64,000 nucleotides of DNA from assembly GCF_018130385.1 (NCBI RefSeq), contig NZ_JAFCLU010000005.1, positions 124,001 through 188,000 on the forward strand, written 5' to 3'. The notes under the pieces were generated by a model. It did not search any database. It had not been told where the DNA came from and saw only the letters and a program-made list of their open reading frames with translations. Of the stretch, positions 20,019-29,241 are shown piece after piece (position 1 is the stretch's first letter; every line of letters begins with the position of its first letter). Position numbers and translations under genes: made by a program. Source of the stretch: Bradyrhizobium sp. AUGA SZCCT0283. GTDB taxonomy: Bacteria; Pseudomonadota; Alphaproteobacteria; Rhizobiales; Xanthobacteraceae.

Positions 20019-21437
20019 TCAGAAATTCCGGATCGCAACGCGCGAGCCGTCGAGTACCGCGGCGGCGTTCTGCAGCGGCGCGACGTATTCGATTTGCGCG
20101 CTACGTTCCGCCACCCTGCGCGCCTGCAGCCATTGCGGGAACCACATCGCGATTGCCGGGAAGATCAGCACCAGCGCCACGCAAGCGACCTGCAGCACCA
20201 TGAAGTCGGCCATGCCGCGGTAGATCAGCCTCAGGTTCCATTCCTTGACGACCTGCTTGAGATAATAGGCCGACATGGCGACCGGCGGCGACAGGAAGGC
20301 GGTTTGCAGCACGACCGCGACGATGCAGCCGAACCAGACCATGTCGTAGCCGAGGCCCTTGGCCACCGGCGCCAGCATCGGCAGGAAGATGAAGACGATG
20401 GCCGGCCATTCGAATGGCCAGCCGAGCAGGAAGATCAGGGTCAGGAGCAGTGACATCGTGCCCCAAGGCGGCAGCGGCGAAGCGAGCAGGGCGTTGGTCA
20501 TCCACGTCGCCGTGCCGAGCCATGCGAAGACGGCGCCGAACACGTTGGAGGCCACCGCGAGCAGCAGCACCATGCTGGTCGTCGCCAGTGTGGCATAGCA
20601 GGCATCCAGCAGGCCGCGCCATGTGAAGCGGCCGTAGGCCATGACAAGGAGGATGGCCCCCAATGCGCCGAACGCCGCCGCCTCCGCGGCCGTGGTGATT
20701 CCGGCGAGGATGGCGCCGAGCGTCACGATCGTCAGCACGGTCACCGGCACGAGGCCGACCAGGCATTCCCACAGCACGATCCGCATCGAATCTGGCCGCT
20801 CCTCGACCGGTACCGGCGGGCCGAGCTTGGGATTGAAGTGGCAGCGGACCAGCGTGTAGGCAATGAACATCGCGGACAGCAGGAAGCCCGGGCCGAAGGC
20901 TGCCGCATAAAGATCGATGATCGAGATATCGAGCACGGGCGCCATCACCACCAGCATCACCGACGGTGGAATCAGGATGCCGAGCGTGCCGCCGGCGGCG
21001 ATGGCGCCAGCCGACATCCGTACATCATAGCCCGAGCGGATCATCATCGGCCCGGCCATGATGCCCAGCAGCGCGACCGTCGCGCCGACGGTTCCGGCGG
21101 CGATCCCGAACAGTGTCGCCGTGAGAATGACGACCACGTAGAGTGCGCCCTTGAGCGGCGCGAACAGATCGCGGAATGCCTTGAACAGCCGTTCCATGAG
21201 TCCGGCCTGATCGCAGATGAATCCCATCAGAACGAACATCGGCACCGCGACGAGTTCGTCCTGCTTCATCAGGCCGATCGTCTGCAGGTAGGCGAGGTTG
21301 AAGACGCGCTCTCCCATGCCGGCATAGCCGAACATCAGCGCCAGGAAGAGCAGCGTGAAGCTGATCGGCAGGCCGATGAAGATCGCTCCCAGCATCACGA
21401 GGAGCATGGCAAGTCCGAGGAGCTCGAGTCCGGTCAT
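20019..21437 (-). CDS. TRAP transporter large permease subunit (DctM type)
   Basis: A 472-residue membrane protein with about 12 hydrophobic segments, the sodium-coupled channel of a tripartite ATP-independent periplasmic transporter. Family blocks include FIGLPISFTLLFLALMFGY, LYVVVILTATLFGIAAGTVGATVALLG and GGTLGILIPPSVMLVVM. The C-terminus has the usual PPVAMSAYYLKQV segment. Its start overlaps the stop of the small subunit by ATGA. With the small subunit and the binding protein it forms a complete three-gene operon on the minus strand. The closest relatives by eye are the COG4664 type linked to mannitol/chloroaromatic or 2-oxo acid uptake. Confidence 0.93.
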   Translation of the reverse strand: MTGLELLGLAMLLVMLGAIFIGLPISFTLLFLALMFGYAGMGERVFNLAYLQTIGLMKQDELVAVPMFVLMGFICDQAGLMERLFKAFRDLFAPLKGALYVVVILTATLFGIAAGTVGATVALLGIMAGPMMIRSGYDVRMSAGAIAAGGTLGILIPPSVMLVVMAPVLDISIIDLYAAAFGPGFLLSAMFIAYTLVRCHFNPKLGPPVPVEERPDSMRIVLWECLVGLVPVTVLTIVTLGAILAGITTAAEAAAFGALGAILLVMAYGRFTWRGLLDACYATLATTSMVLLLAVASNVFGAVFAWLGTATWMTNALLASPLPPWGTMSLLLTLIFLLGWPFEWPAIVFIFLPMLAPVAKGLGYDMVWFGCIVAVVLQTAFLSPPVAMSAYYLKQVVKEWNLRLIYRGMADFMVLQVACVALVLIFPAIAMWFPQWLQARRVAERSAQIEYVAPLQNAAAVLDGSRVAIRNF

Positions 21438-22027
21438 ATCTCGATCTTTTCCTTGTGTGCGAACTCACGCCCGAACCGGACCTGGTACCAGCACTTCATC
21501 ACCTCGGACACGCCCTGGATCATGAGCAGAATGGCCGACAGCGGGATCGTGGCACGGAATGGCCACATGATCGCGCGCCATACGCTTTCCTGCGATCGTT
21601 CGCCGGTCTCGTAGGAATGCCAGGCGTCGTCCCAGCTGATCAGCATGAAAATGATCATGGCTGGATAGAAAAGGAACAGGTAGGAGATCAGGTCGACGAT
21701 GCCCTTTGTCCGCTCCGAGTAATTCTCCCAATAGATGTCGGTGCGAACGTGCGCTCCCTTCAAGAGCGCGTATCCGGCTCCCAGCATGAAGGCCGCGCCG
21801 TTGACCATGAAGCTCGATTCATAGACCCAAATGGTCGGCGCGCCGAACCCGTAGCGCATGACGACTTCGTAGGAGATCGTCACGACCAGAAACAACATCG
21901 ACATGGCTATCAGCTTGCCGCTGACGTCCGTAAAGCGGTCGATCACGCGAATGATCGCGTAGAACGCGCGCGGGAATTCGCCGCCCGGATGGCCCGGGAC
22001 CGAAGCACTTGTTGTGTTCGACGACAT
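21434..22027 (-). CDS. TRAP transporter small permease subunit (DctQ type)
   Basis: 197 residues with four hydrophobic segments (for example LIAMSMLFLVVTISYEVVMRYGF and WVYESSFMVNGAAFMLGAGYAL). The EVVMRYGFGAPTIWVYE block is the typical DctQ signature. GAGGAG lies just before the ATG. It follows the binding-protein gene by about 80 bases and overlaps the large subunit by four. The C-terminus is charged (REFAHKEKIEI) and cytoplasmic. Confidence 0.92.
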   Translation of the reverse strand: MSSNTTSASVPGHPGGEFPRAFYAIIRVIDRFTDVSGKLIAMSMLFLVVTISYEVVMRYGFGAPTIWVYESSFMVNGAAFMLGAGYALLKGAHVRTDIYWENYSERTKGIVDLISYLFLFYPAMIIFMLISWDDAWHSYETGERSQESVWRAIMWPFRATIPLSAILLMIQGVSEVMKCWYQVRFGREFAHKEKIEI

Positions 22028-22109
22028 GATCGCTCCTCTTCAGGCAGTGCAGTGCTGGCGTCCGGCAGGTGCGGACGCCAGCAGCTCCGCTACATGCGGC
22101 AAAGAGAGA

Positions 22110-23231
22110 TCACTTCTTGGTCAGGTAGATCTTGTTCTTCCAGTAGTACTCGCCGGCAAAGTTGTACGGCGGAAACCACGACAGCTTGAAGGGAACGATC
22201 TGTTCGGCATAGGCCTTCTGGCTGTCGATAACCTTCCGGTAGAAGGGATTCTTCGCCGCATGCTCGGCCTGGATCTTCTCCCACTCGTCGAGGAAGTTCT
22301 TCAGGATCTCGTCGGGCGTGCGATGCATCTGCACGCCCATCTTGATCAGGTCCTGGCAAGCCTGCGCCGTCTCGCGATTGAAGGCGAAGTTGCGCGTCGT
22401 CGTGGCATAGACGCTCGCCACCTTGATGATTTCCTGCAGGTCCGGCGTGAGCTTCTTCCAGACGTCGCCGTTGATCATCAACTGGCCGCCGGTGACGGGT
22501 TCATGCATGCCCGGCGTGTAGTAATGCTTGGCCACCTGGTGAAGGCCGAGCTTCTTGTCTTCCTCGCAGTTGATCCATTCGGCGCCCTCGATCACGCCGC
22601 GCTCCATCGCCGGCACGATCTCGCCGCCGGGAATGGTGACGACCGATACGCCGAGCCTGCCGTAGGTTTCAGCACCGATGCCGTAGATCCGGTACTTCAT
22701 GCCCTTGAGGTCGGCGAGGCTGTTGATCTCCTTCTTGAACCAGCCCATCCCTTGCGGATAGTCGGTCGGGATCGGGAAGCCGACGACGTTGAGCTTGAGG
22801 ACGTCGCGGTAGAACTCCTCGAGCAGCTTCATGCCGCCGCCGTCATAGTACCAGGCCCAGTAATCCGAGCCGTCCATGCCGTACAGCGGTCCGTGCGACA
22901 TCGGTATCGTCGCGGTGTTGCGGCCGAGGATGTAGCCGAACGGTCCCATGCCGACATCGAGAACGTTCTTGGAGGTGGCGTCGAACACCTCGAACGGCGG
23001 CACGATCGCTCCCGCCGGAAGCGTCTCAATCTTGAGACGTCCGGCCGTCATCTTTTCGACGGTCTCCGCCCACAGCTTGAAGATGAGATGGAAGTTCGAG
23101 GATGCGGGGTGGGTCGACTGACCCTTCAGCACTAGCGGCTTTTCAGCGCTTTGAGCGTGAACCGGCTGTGCAAAGATGGTGACCATTCCAAGAGTCACCG
23201 CTGCAACCATAGTTGAAGCGTACCTCAACAT
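22110..23231 (-). CDS. TRAP transporter periplasmic substrate-binding protein (DctP/TakP type)
   Basis: 373 residues with a clear signal peptide (LRYASTMVAAVTLGMVTIFAQPVHAQS). The mature part binds the substrate and delivers it to the two permease subunits. The segment ERGVIEGAEWINCEEDKKLGLHQVAKHYYTPGMHEP resembles the TakP/FcbT1 branch (COG4663), whose known ligands are 2-oxo acids or chlorobenzoates. The arginine expected to pair with a carboxylate ligand could be in the KYRIYGIG block. GGGAGG lies seven bases before the ATG at 23231; an upstream 24-codon extension is rejected. First gene of the operon, so expression probably starts from the AT-rich stretch at 23232-23290. Confidence 0.92.
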   Translation of the reverse strand: MLRYASTMVAAVTLGMVTIFAQPVHAQSAEKPLVLKGQSTHPASSNFHLIFKLWAETVEKMTAGRLKIETLPAGAIVPPFEVFDATSKNVLDVGMGPFGYILGRNTATIPMSHGPLYGMDGSDYWAWYYDGGGMKLLEEFYRDVLKLNVVGFPIPTDYPQGMGWFKKEINSLADLKGMKYRIYGIGAETYGRLGVSVVTIPGGEIVPAMERGVIEGAEWINCEEDKKLGLHQVAKHYYTPGMHEPVTGGQLMINGDVWKKLTPDLQEIIKVASVYATTTRNFAFNRETAQACQDLIKMGVQMHRTPDEILKNFLDEWEKIQAEHAAKNPFYRKVIDSQKAYAEQIVPFKLSWFPPYNFAGEYYWKNKIYLTKK

Positions 23232-23360
23232 GTTGTGGTCCTCCCGATGATGATGTGTTTCTTTTTTTCTTTTAAAGGTGGAACCGCCTTCGCGTGCTGT
23301 CAAGCGATCTCTGGCCGAGGCTGACTTACGGCGAGGCGGATTGTACGAAAGGATGACGCT

Positions 23361-23915
23361 CTAAGCGCTGCGCCGCCACGGCGTGACGGTGACATCGTGC
23401 ACTGCATCAAGCGTCTGCACGTCGCCGGCACGTAGTCCTTGCGCGGCGAGGATTTGCTGCGGCGTACGGGCAGGGACACCGGGAAAGCAGGGCTGGCCGC
23501 CGGGCAGGCGGACATGTGGCGCGACCGAGAGCCAGAACACGTCGTAGCGGTCCATGAACATGCCGAACACGGCAGGGCCGCCGATGATCGCTACAGCGCC
23601 GTCATGCACGCCTGCATGCGCGCAGGCAGCTTCGAAGGTCGCGCCCGCGGGATTCCACAGCGTGGCGTTCGGATTGGACGGATCGGGCGCAATCGCTTCG
23701 ACCTTCCGCGTCAGGATGACGCGCCTGCGCCGCGGCGAGTTCGGCTGGTCCTCGTAGGAGTTGCGGCCGTGCAGGATCAGGTCGGCGCGGTCGAGGGCGG
23801 CGGTGAAGAACGCCTTGTCGCCCTCGAACTTCAATTCGTCGGGCATGACGTTGCGCGCGTCGGCCAGCATGCCGTCCGCGGAGACGATGACGTAGCCTTC
23901 GATGCGCAGCGCCAC
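23361..23915 (-). CDS. Dihydrofolate reductase/RibD-C-like protein
   Basis: 184 residues of the DHFR/RibD C-terminal fold, opening with IEGYVIVSADGMLADA and continuing with ADLILHGRNSYEDQPNSPRRRRVILTRK, where the GRxSYE and VILTR blocks mark the NADPH-binding strands. A glycine-rich VAIIGGPAVFGMFMDRYDVFWLS follows. The start is GTG with no clear ribosome site, 17 bases after the stop of the deacetylase gene, so the two are probably one transcript. The substrate is unknown; such proteins are often called by the family only. Confidence 0.8.
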   Translation of the reverse strand: MALRIEGYVIVSADGMLADARNVMPDELKFEGDKAFFTAALDRADLILHGRNSYEDQPNSPRRRRVILTRKVEAIAPDPSNPNATLWNPAGATFEAACAHAGVHDGAVAIIGGPAVFGMFMDRYDVFWLSVAPHVRLPGGQPCFPGVPARTPQQILAAQGLRAGDVQTLDAVHDVTVTPWRRSA

Positions 23916-23932
23916 TTGTGCGTCGCGCCGCG

Positions 23933-24880
23933 TTATTCCGAGATCGTCTGCACGACGCTGGAAACCGGACGTGAACTCACGGTCGGCAGTTTGAGATCCT
24001 TGACGATGTCCTCGTCATACTGCGCGATGGTCTGCACCGGCGTCTTGGCGCGCATCGCAACTACCTTGTAGCCGCCGGCCTTTAGCTTCTTCAGGAGCTC
24101 GGGCAGGGCTTCGGCGGTGTGCTTCTGGAAGTCGTGCATCAGGATGATGCCCTTGCCGTTCTTCTCGACCTTGCGCATCACGTTGTCGATGATCGTCTGC
24201 GCCTTGCTCGCCTTGAAGTCGAAGGAATCGAGGTCGCAGGAGAAGATCCCGATGTTGCGGGTACCGAGATAGGTCACCATCTCCGGCGGGTGCTGCAGCG
24301 CCGGGAAACGGAAGAACGGCGCCGGCGACTTGCCGCCCAGCGCCCATTTCACGGCGCTGAATCCCTTTTCGATTTCATCCTTGCGCTGCTGCTCGTTCAG
24401 CTTCTTGTTGACGAGGGCGGCATGCGACCAGGTGTGCGACCCGATGGAATGGCCGGCCGCCATCACCTGCTTGAGGATTTCGGGATAGTAGGTGGCGTGC
24501 TTGCCGATCGGGAAGAAGATGCCGGTGGTGCATTCTTCCGCCAGCGTCTTCAGGACCGAAGGCGTATTCACCGGCCATGGACCGTCGTCGAAGGTCAGCA
24601 CCACTTCCTTGTCGCGCAGGAAATCGAGCTCCTTGAAATGCTCGAAGCCGAAACCGGGACCGCCTGTGGTGTCGATCTCGACGGTGCGGCCGATACCGAG
24701 CGCGTTGGGATTGTTGCAGGGCGGGCGGGTAGGCGCGGGGGCCGCCGCCGGTGCAGGGGCCGGTGCTGCCGCAGCCTGCGGCGCGGCCGCGCCCTTGGCG
24801 GGTGGTGTCTGCGACCACGCCGCGCTTGATGCCAACAGCGAAACCGCGCCTGCAAAGATCAACCCTGCCGCAATACGCAT
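23933..24880 (-). CDS. Secreted polysaccharide deacetylase (NodB domain)
   Basis: A 315-residue protein with signal peptide (cleavage near residue 23) and an Ala/Pro-rich linker at about 26-53. The NodB homology domain has TFDDGPWP (D98-D99) and HSIGSHTWSHA with H149 and H153, so the Asp-His-His metal site is complete. The later motif RxPxG reads RFPALQ, a variant. ILMHDFQKHTAEALP supplies the catalytic histidine block. It should remove acetyl groups from peptidoglycan, chitin-like or other acetylated sugars in the periplasm. AAGGAA precedes the ATG at 24880. The DHFR-like gene follows directly. Confidence 0.9.
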   Translation of the reverse strand: MRIAAGLIFAGAVSLLASSAAWSQTPPAKGAAAPQAAAAPAPAPAAAPAPTRPPCNNPNALGIGRTVEIDTTGGPGFGFEHFKELDFLRDKEVVLTFDDGPWPVNTPSVLKTLAEECTTGIFFPIGKHATYYPEILKQVMAAGHSIGSHTWSHAALVNKKLNEQQRKDEIEKGFSAVKWALGGKSPAPFFRFPALQHPPEMVTYLGTRNIGIFSCDLDSFDFKASKAQTIIDNVMRKVEKNGKGIILMHDFQKHTAEALPELLKKLKAGGYKVVAMRAKTPVQTIAQYDEDIVKDLKLPTVSSRPVSSVVQTISE

Positions 24881-25045
24881 CTTGTTTTCCTTAAATTCGA
24901 ATCCCGCTCCCGGTCGCAGCCTTGCCGTCGTCCGGTCTGCCTCCTGCCCCTGATGCATACTACCCTAGTTGCAGCGGGTGCGCCAACGCAACGGCTGTCG
25001 TTACGCCCAGCCGATTTGTCAACGGGCAGGTTGAATTCAGGAAAT

Positions 25046-25618
25046 TCAGGAAGCGGCCAGCGCCCGCGCGATGGCGGTTTTCACCCGTGTATCCACGGGG
25101 TCGACCGACTCGGGGAACACGTCGGCGATATAGCCGTCGCGGCCGATCAGGTATTTGTGGAAGTTCCAGCGTGGAACATCCTTCGGCCGCGCTTCCGCTG
25201 CCCATTTGTAGAACGGATGCGCGTTCGGTCCCTTGACGACGGTCTTCGCGGCGATCGGAAAGGCGACGTGGTGGTTCTGCGCGGTTGCGGTGATTTCGGC
25301 CGCGCCGCCCGGCTCCTGGCCGCCGAAATCATTGGAGGGGACGCCGATGATCATCAGGCCGCGGTCGTGAAACTCGGTCCACAATTGCTGCAGTCCGCCA
25401 TATTGCGGGGTGAAGCCGCAGAGCGAAGCGGTGTTGACGATCAGGATCGGCCGGCCGGCAAATTCGGAAAGCCTGATATCGCCGCCGGCCAGTCCGGGAA
25501 ACGAAAACGCATAAGCCGTGATCCGGCTCATGCCGGCCTGGGCCAGGGCTTGCCGGCTCGCGATCGCGCCTGGGAGGGCGGCGAGCGTCGCCATCATTAC
25601 GGTTCTGCGGTCAATCAT
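25046..25618 (-). CDS. Glutathione peroxidase family protein with Tat-like leader
   Basis: 190 residues. The N-terminus (MIDRRTVMMATLAALPGAIA) has a twin arginine before a hydrophobic stretch, so export of a folded enzyme is likely. The active-site pieces are all present: peroxidatic cysteine C67 in NTASLCGFTPQY, Q101 in SNDFGGQEPG, and W151-N152 in WNFHKYLI. No second nearby cysteine typical of thioredoxin-dependent forms is obvious. It would reduce peroxides using thiols. It stands alone; the next gene downstream on the same strand is 165 bases away. Confidence 0.9.
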   Translation of the reverse strand: MIDRRTVMMATLAALPGAIASRQALAQAGMSRITAYAFSFPGLAGGDIRLSEFAGRPILIVNTASLCGFTPQYGGLQQLWTEFHDRGLMIIGVPSNDFGGQEPGGAAEITATAQNHHVAFPIAAKTVVKGPNAHPFYKWAAEARPKDVPRWNFHKYLIGRDGYIADVFPESVDPVDTRVKTAIARALAAS

Positions 25619-25717
25619 GAAAGCCTCGGCGTTATCAGGCCGAAGTATAGCGCAAGCGATGATCCGTTGCCGCTCAACAAGCCGTTATGGCGGACCTGGA
25701 GGAGACTTTTGCGATCT

Positions 25718-28700
25718 CTAGAACCGGACCGCGAGGTTGCCTTTGATGCTCTGGTCGGCGGCGTGGTTTCCGAACTGTCCGCCGTAGGAAATGCCGAGCG
25801 TCGTGTTTTTTGCGATGGCGACATCCAACCCGGCATCGAGCAGCAGGGCATCCCTGGCGATCGGCACGCCCGCGACGGTGAAGGGGGAGCCGCCGGCAAG
25901 GGCGAAGTGCGACAACGGCGTCGTGTCACCGAAGGCGCGGCGCCAGCCGAGCATGCTGCGCGCGCTCAGGTCCATGCTGTTACCCAACATGAAGTCGGTC
26001 GAGGCGCGAAGCCCCAGCGTGGTGAAGGTGACGCCGGTGCTGGCGCCCGCGCTGCGCAGCGCCGCTGCGCCGCCGGTTTCGGCGAAGCCATTGGTGTCGA
26101 GGTTCACGTGCGCGAGGTTGGCGAACGGCTCGAAGCCGAAACCGCCGGCGCGGATGCCGTAGCCCAGTTCACCGAAGAGTTGCGCGGTGCCGGCCCGGTA
26201 GTCCGCCTTCAGGCTGTCGCTGAAGCCGGCAAACGCGACGGAGCGGGCGGTCGAGATATCATGCCAAGTGTAGGCCGCGCCGGTCCGGAGGCCGAGATCG
26301 CCCCACTGTGTGCCGGCATAGAGGCCGAGATGGTAGTTGTCGCTGGCGCCCGAGGAGGCGCGCTCATTCACATTGAAGCTGGTGCGGCTGTAGCCGGCCA
26401 TCATGCCCAACCGCCAGGTGTCGAAGACCGGCGCGTCGCCGCCGACGAGGAAGCCGCCGGTCGAACGGTTGAGGCGGGCCGCGTTGCCGTCGCTGTTCGT
26501 ATGGCCCCAGCTGCCAAAACCCTGTGCCCATAGTGCGAAGTGTTCGGTGGTTGCTGGCGCGGCCGGGCTCGCACCCGTCCCCGGATCGAGCGACGCGTAG
26601 GCCATGGCCGGCGCGTGCGATGCGCCGACGGTGCCGAAGGCGGCGCGGATGCGGTTCGTGGCGGCATCGCGCACGAAGCGGCTGTCCTCGATCAGCGTGG
26701 TCTTTACCGAGGCACGCGTTTCTCCCGACACCTGGTCGAAGGCGTTGCGCGCCGCCACATCGGTCGTGAGCGCGAGGACGGCGTCGTAGAGCGGGTTGCC
26801 CGCAAAGAGCGAATTGCCGCCCGACAGGCTCTGCACGCCCTGGGCCGCGGCCTTCTGGTTGCGGGTCAAGCCCGCGTCGGCGAAGTCGCGCAGGCGCAGC
26901 ACGTCGAGATAGGCATTGTTGGCATCGTAGGCATCGGTGATGCCGACGAAGGCCGAAACGAAACCTGTCGTCGTAACGGAGCCGAAGGTCCCGGCGAGGC
27001 CGCCGGTCGTGGTCGCGATCGTATAGCGTCCGGTCCTCGCGCCTTGCGCCGAGACGTCGAGCGTCGCGCCCGTGATATTCGCCGCACCCGATACGGCCAC
27101 GCGATCGGATGCACCCGATCCATCAATGTCCACGGCGAAATGCGAGCCGGCCGGCATCGCAAGATTGCCCTGCACCGAGAGTGTGCCGATGCCGCCATTG
27201 CCTGGCGACAGCGTGCCGCCGGCATTGAGCGTGGTGGTGCCGACAGTGCCGGTGCCGGCGAGGGTGGCGCCGCTGGCGACGGTGACGGCGGAATTGGCGA
27301 GCGATCCATTGACCGCCAGCAGGCCGGCGTCGACCGTCGTCGTGCCGGTGAAGGCGGAAGAATTGCCGGTCAGGTTGAGCGCGCCCGGGCCTGCCTTGTG
27401 AAAGCTGCCCGCGCCCGACAGCGCGCCGGCATAGGTCGCATTGGCAGCCTGGCCGAAGGTCAATGACGCCCCCGCATTGATCGCCGCATTGCCGCCGAAG
27501 CGTTCGCCCGCCGACACCAGCCCGCCGGCCGCGATCGTCCAGTCGGACGCGGACAGGCCGGTCAACGTCAGCGTGCCCGTGCCGGCCTTGGTCAGCGCGC
27601 CGTTTCCGGAGATCGTGCCGCCATAGGTGCCGTCAAAGTTCTGATCGAAAATGACGCGGCGGCTGCCCGCGCCGCCGGCGAAGGTCAGATTTCCGGCGAG
27701 GCTGTTGGTGTCGCCCTTCAGCGTGCCTGCGGTCACCGACCAGTTCTGATTACCAGTGCCGAACAGCGTCCAAATGCTCATGCCGGTTTTTTCGAAAGTA
27801 TCGAAGCCGCGATATTGTTGCGCGGCGCCGATCTGCGACACGTTGAAGTCGGCATCAACAGAGCCTCCGAGCGCCAGGACATTGTTGGTCCCGCCGCCGG
27901 ACACCACGACATTGCCCAGCACGAGGTTGGAGCCGAAGATCGGGTGTGCATTGAGTTCCAGGCGGTTGTTGCTGCCGAACAGCGAGATCGCATTGGCCCG
28001 CGTCACGCCGTCGCCGCCAAGGCCGCCGGTAATGATGCCTGAATTGATGATGGTGCTGTTGCCGCCGATCCCTCCGATGATGCCGACGCCGCCGGCGCCT
28101 CCGCTCGCGCCGGTGCCGCCCGCGCCACCGCGAACCGACATGCCACTCTCGATCGTCAGACTGCCGCCCTGCTGAAGAATGATGCCGGCGCCTCCGCCGC
28201 CACCGCCGGCATTTCCGGCGCCGCCATTGCCGCCGGCGGCGCCGCCGGCGCCGATGCCCCCGCTGCCGCCTGTGCTGCTCCCGCCGCCGGTGCCGCCAGT
28301 GCCCCCGTCGCCGCCCACAATGACGCTGTTGACGGTGAAGTTGCCGGCATTCAGCAGCCGCATTCCCGCGCCGCCGCCACCACCGCCTCCGCCGCCACCG
28401 GCGCTGGCCACGCCACCGCTGCCGCCGTTGCCGCCGAGGAGCGGGACGATCGTGGTGAAACCATTGGCTCCGGTGATCAGGCCATCGCCGCCCGCGCCGC
28501 CGCCGCCTCCGCCGCCGTTGACGCCGGCACCGCCGCTGCCGCCATTGCCGCCGGCGTCCGTGCCGGCGATCAGACCGAGACGGCCGCCGCCTCCGCCGCC
28601 GCCTCCGCCCAAACTGCCGCCGCTGCCACCGCTGCCGCCGTTCGGCGTTCCCGCGGTCCCGAACGCACCTCCGGCACCCGCACCGGCCCCGGAGCCGCTG

Positions 28701-29002
28701 TCGCCGGGCGTGTTGGGGATGCCGCCGGTGCCACCTGCATTGGCCAGGCCGCTGGAACCTGTTCCTCCGGTGCCGCCGCCCGCCAATTGGGCCTGCGCCG
28801 TCGTCGCTGCAAGGCCAAGCGCGAACGACAGGGTCAGGGCTGCGGCCGATACCGAACCCAGCGCGGCTCGCGCACGCCGGCGTCGCGATACGTGCGGCTG
28901 CGCCCGTGCAGGCGTGATGCTGCAACGATCGGCGATGGACGGCGCCGGGCTGCTGCCCGGCTTCGTTCCGGCCGCTGCCGAACCACGCGCTGTTCTCGCC
29001 AT
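25718..29002 (-). CDS. Giant autotransporter with glycine-rich (PGRS-like) passenger region
   Basis: A 1094-residue protein. A long signal peptide ends in ALGLAATTAQAQ near residue 72. Residues of about 75-340 are a glycine-rich array with GGxGG and GGAG units, similar in look to PE_PGRS proteins. From about 370 to 640 come beta-helix passenger repeats such as GTGTLTLTGLS and GTGTVGTTTLNAGGTLSPGNGGIG. The last 290 residues are an autotransporter barrel ending in LAVRF. AAGGGG sits six bases before the ATG at 29002. It is probably surface-exposed, possibly an adhesin. An AraC-family gene lies 240 bases upstream on the same strand. The glycine-rich array creates long spurious frames on the other strand. 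Confidence 0.9.
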   Translation of the reverse strand: MARTARGSAAAGTKPGSSPAPSIADRCSITPARAQPHVSRRRRARAALGSVSAAALTLSFALGLAATTAQAQLAGGGTGGTGSSGLANAGGTGGIPNTPGDSGSGAGAGAGGAFGTAGTPNGGSGGSGGSLGGGGGGGGGRLGLIAGTDAGGNGGSGGAGVNGGGGGGGAGGDGLITGANGFTTIVPLLGGNGGSGGVASAGGGGGGGGGGAGMRLLNAGNFTVNSVIVGGDGGTGGTGGGSSTGGSGGIGAGGAAGGNGGAGNAGGGGGGAGIILQQGGSLTIESGMSVRGGAGGTGASGGAGGVGIIGGIGGNSTIINSGIITGGLGGDGVTRANAISLFGSNNRLELNAHPIFGSNLVLGNVVVSGGGTNNVLALGGSVDADFNVSQIGAAQQYRGFDTFEKTGMSIWTLFGTGNQNWSVTAGTLKGDTNSLAGNLTFAGGAGSRRVIFDQNFDGTYGGTISGNGALTKAGTGTLTLTGLSASDWTIAAGGLVSAGERFGGNAAINAGASLTFGQAANATYAGALSGAGSFHKAGPGALNLTGNSSAFTGTTTVDAGLLAVNGSLANSAVTVASGATLAGTGTVGTTTLNAGGTLSPGNGGIGTLSVQGNLAMPAGSHFAVDIDGSGASDRVAVSGAANITGATLDVSAQGARTGRYTIATTTGGLAGTFGSVTTTGFVSAFVGITDAYDANNAYLDVLRLRDFADAGLTRNQKAAAQGVQSLSGGNSLFAGNPLYDAVLALTTDVAARNAFDQVSGETRASVKTTLIEDSRFVRDAATNRIRAAFGTVGASHAPAMAYASLDPGTGASPAAPATTEHFALWAQGFGSWGHTNSDGNAARLNRSTGGFLVGGDAPVFDTWRLGMMAGYSRTSFNVNERASSGASDNYHLGLYAGTQWGDLGLRTGAAYTWHDISTARSVAFAGFSDSLKADYRAGTAQLFGELGYGIRAGGFGFEPFANLAHVNLDTNGFAETGGAAALRSAGASTGVTFTTLGLRASTDFMLGNSMDLSARSMLGWRRAFGDTTPLSHFALAGGSPFTVAGVPIARDALLLDAGLDVAIAKNTTLGISYGGQFGNHAADQSIKGNLAVRF

Positions 29003-29241
29003 GCGTGCCCCTTCTGCCACGTGGACGGGGACACCTCGGCCACATGGTCGGTTCGATGCAGGCGAAGGCGCCCGATCGACCGGTTACGTTCCGCCCGGCA
29101 AAGCAGGAGGCACATCAGGCACGGAAAATCCGGCCCGGATGATGTGGCGCAACCTATGCAGCTGTTGCCGTGCGCTGCCTATCTCCGCAAGCGCAAGCAT
29201 GTTGCACCGGGGGCAAGTCGCTGTTTTCAGAGAATCGCGGT

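Noticed and set aside
28030..28780. Short tandem GGC repeats that might be a CRISPR or minisatellite
   Set aside because: They encode in-frame glycine units inside one ORF, with no conserved spacer structure.
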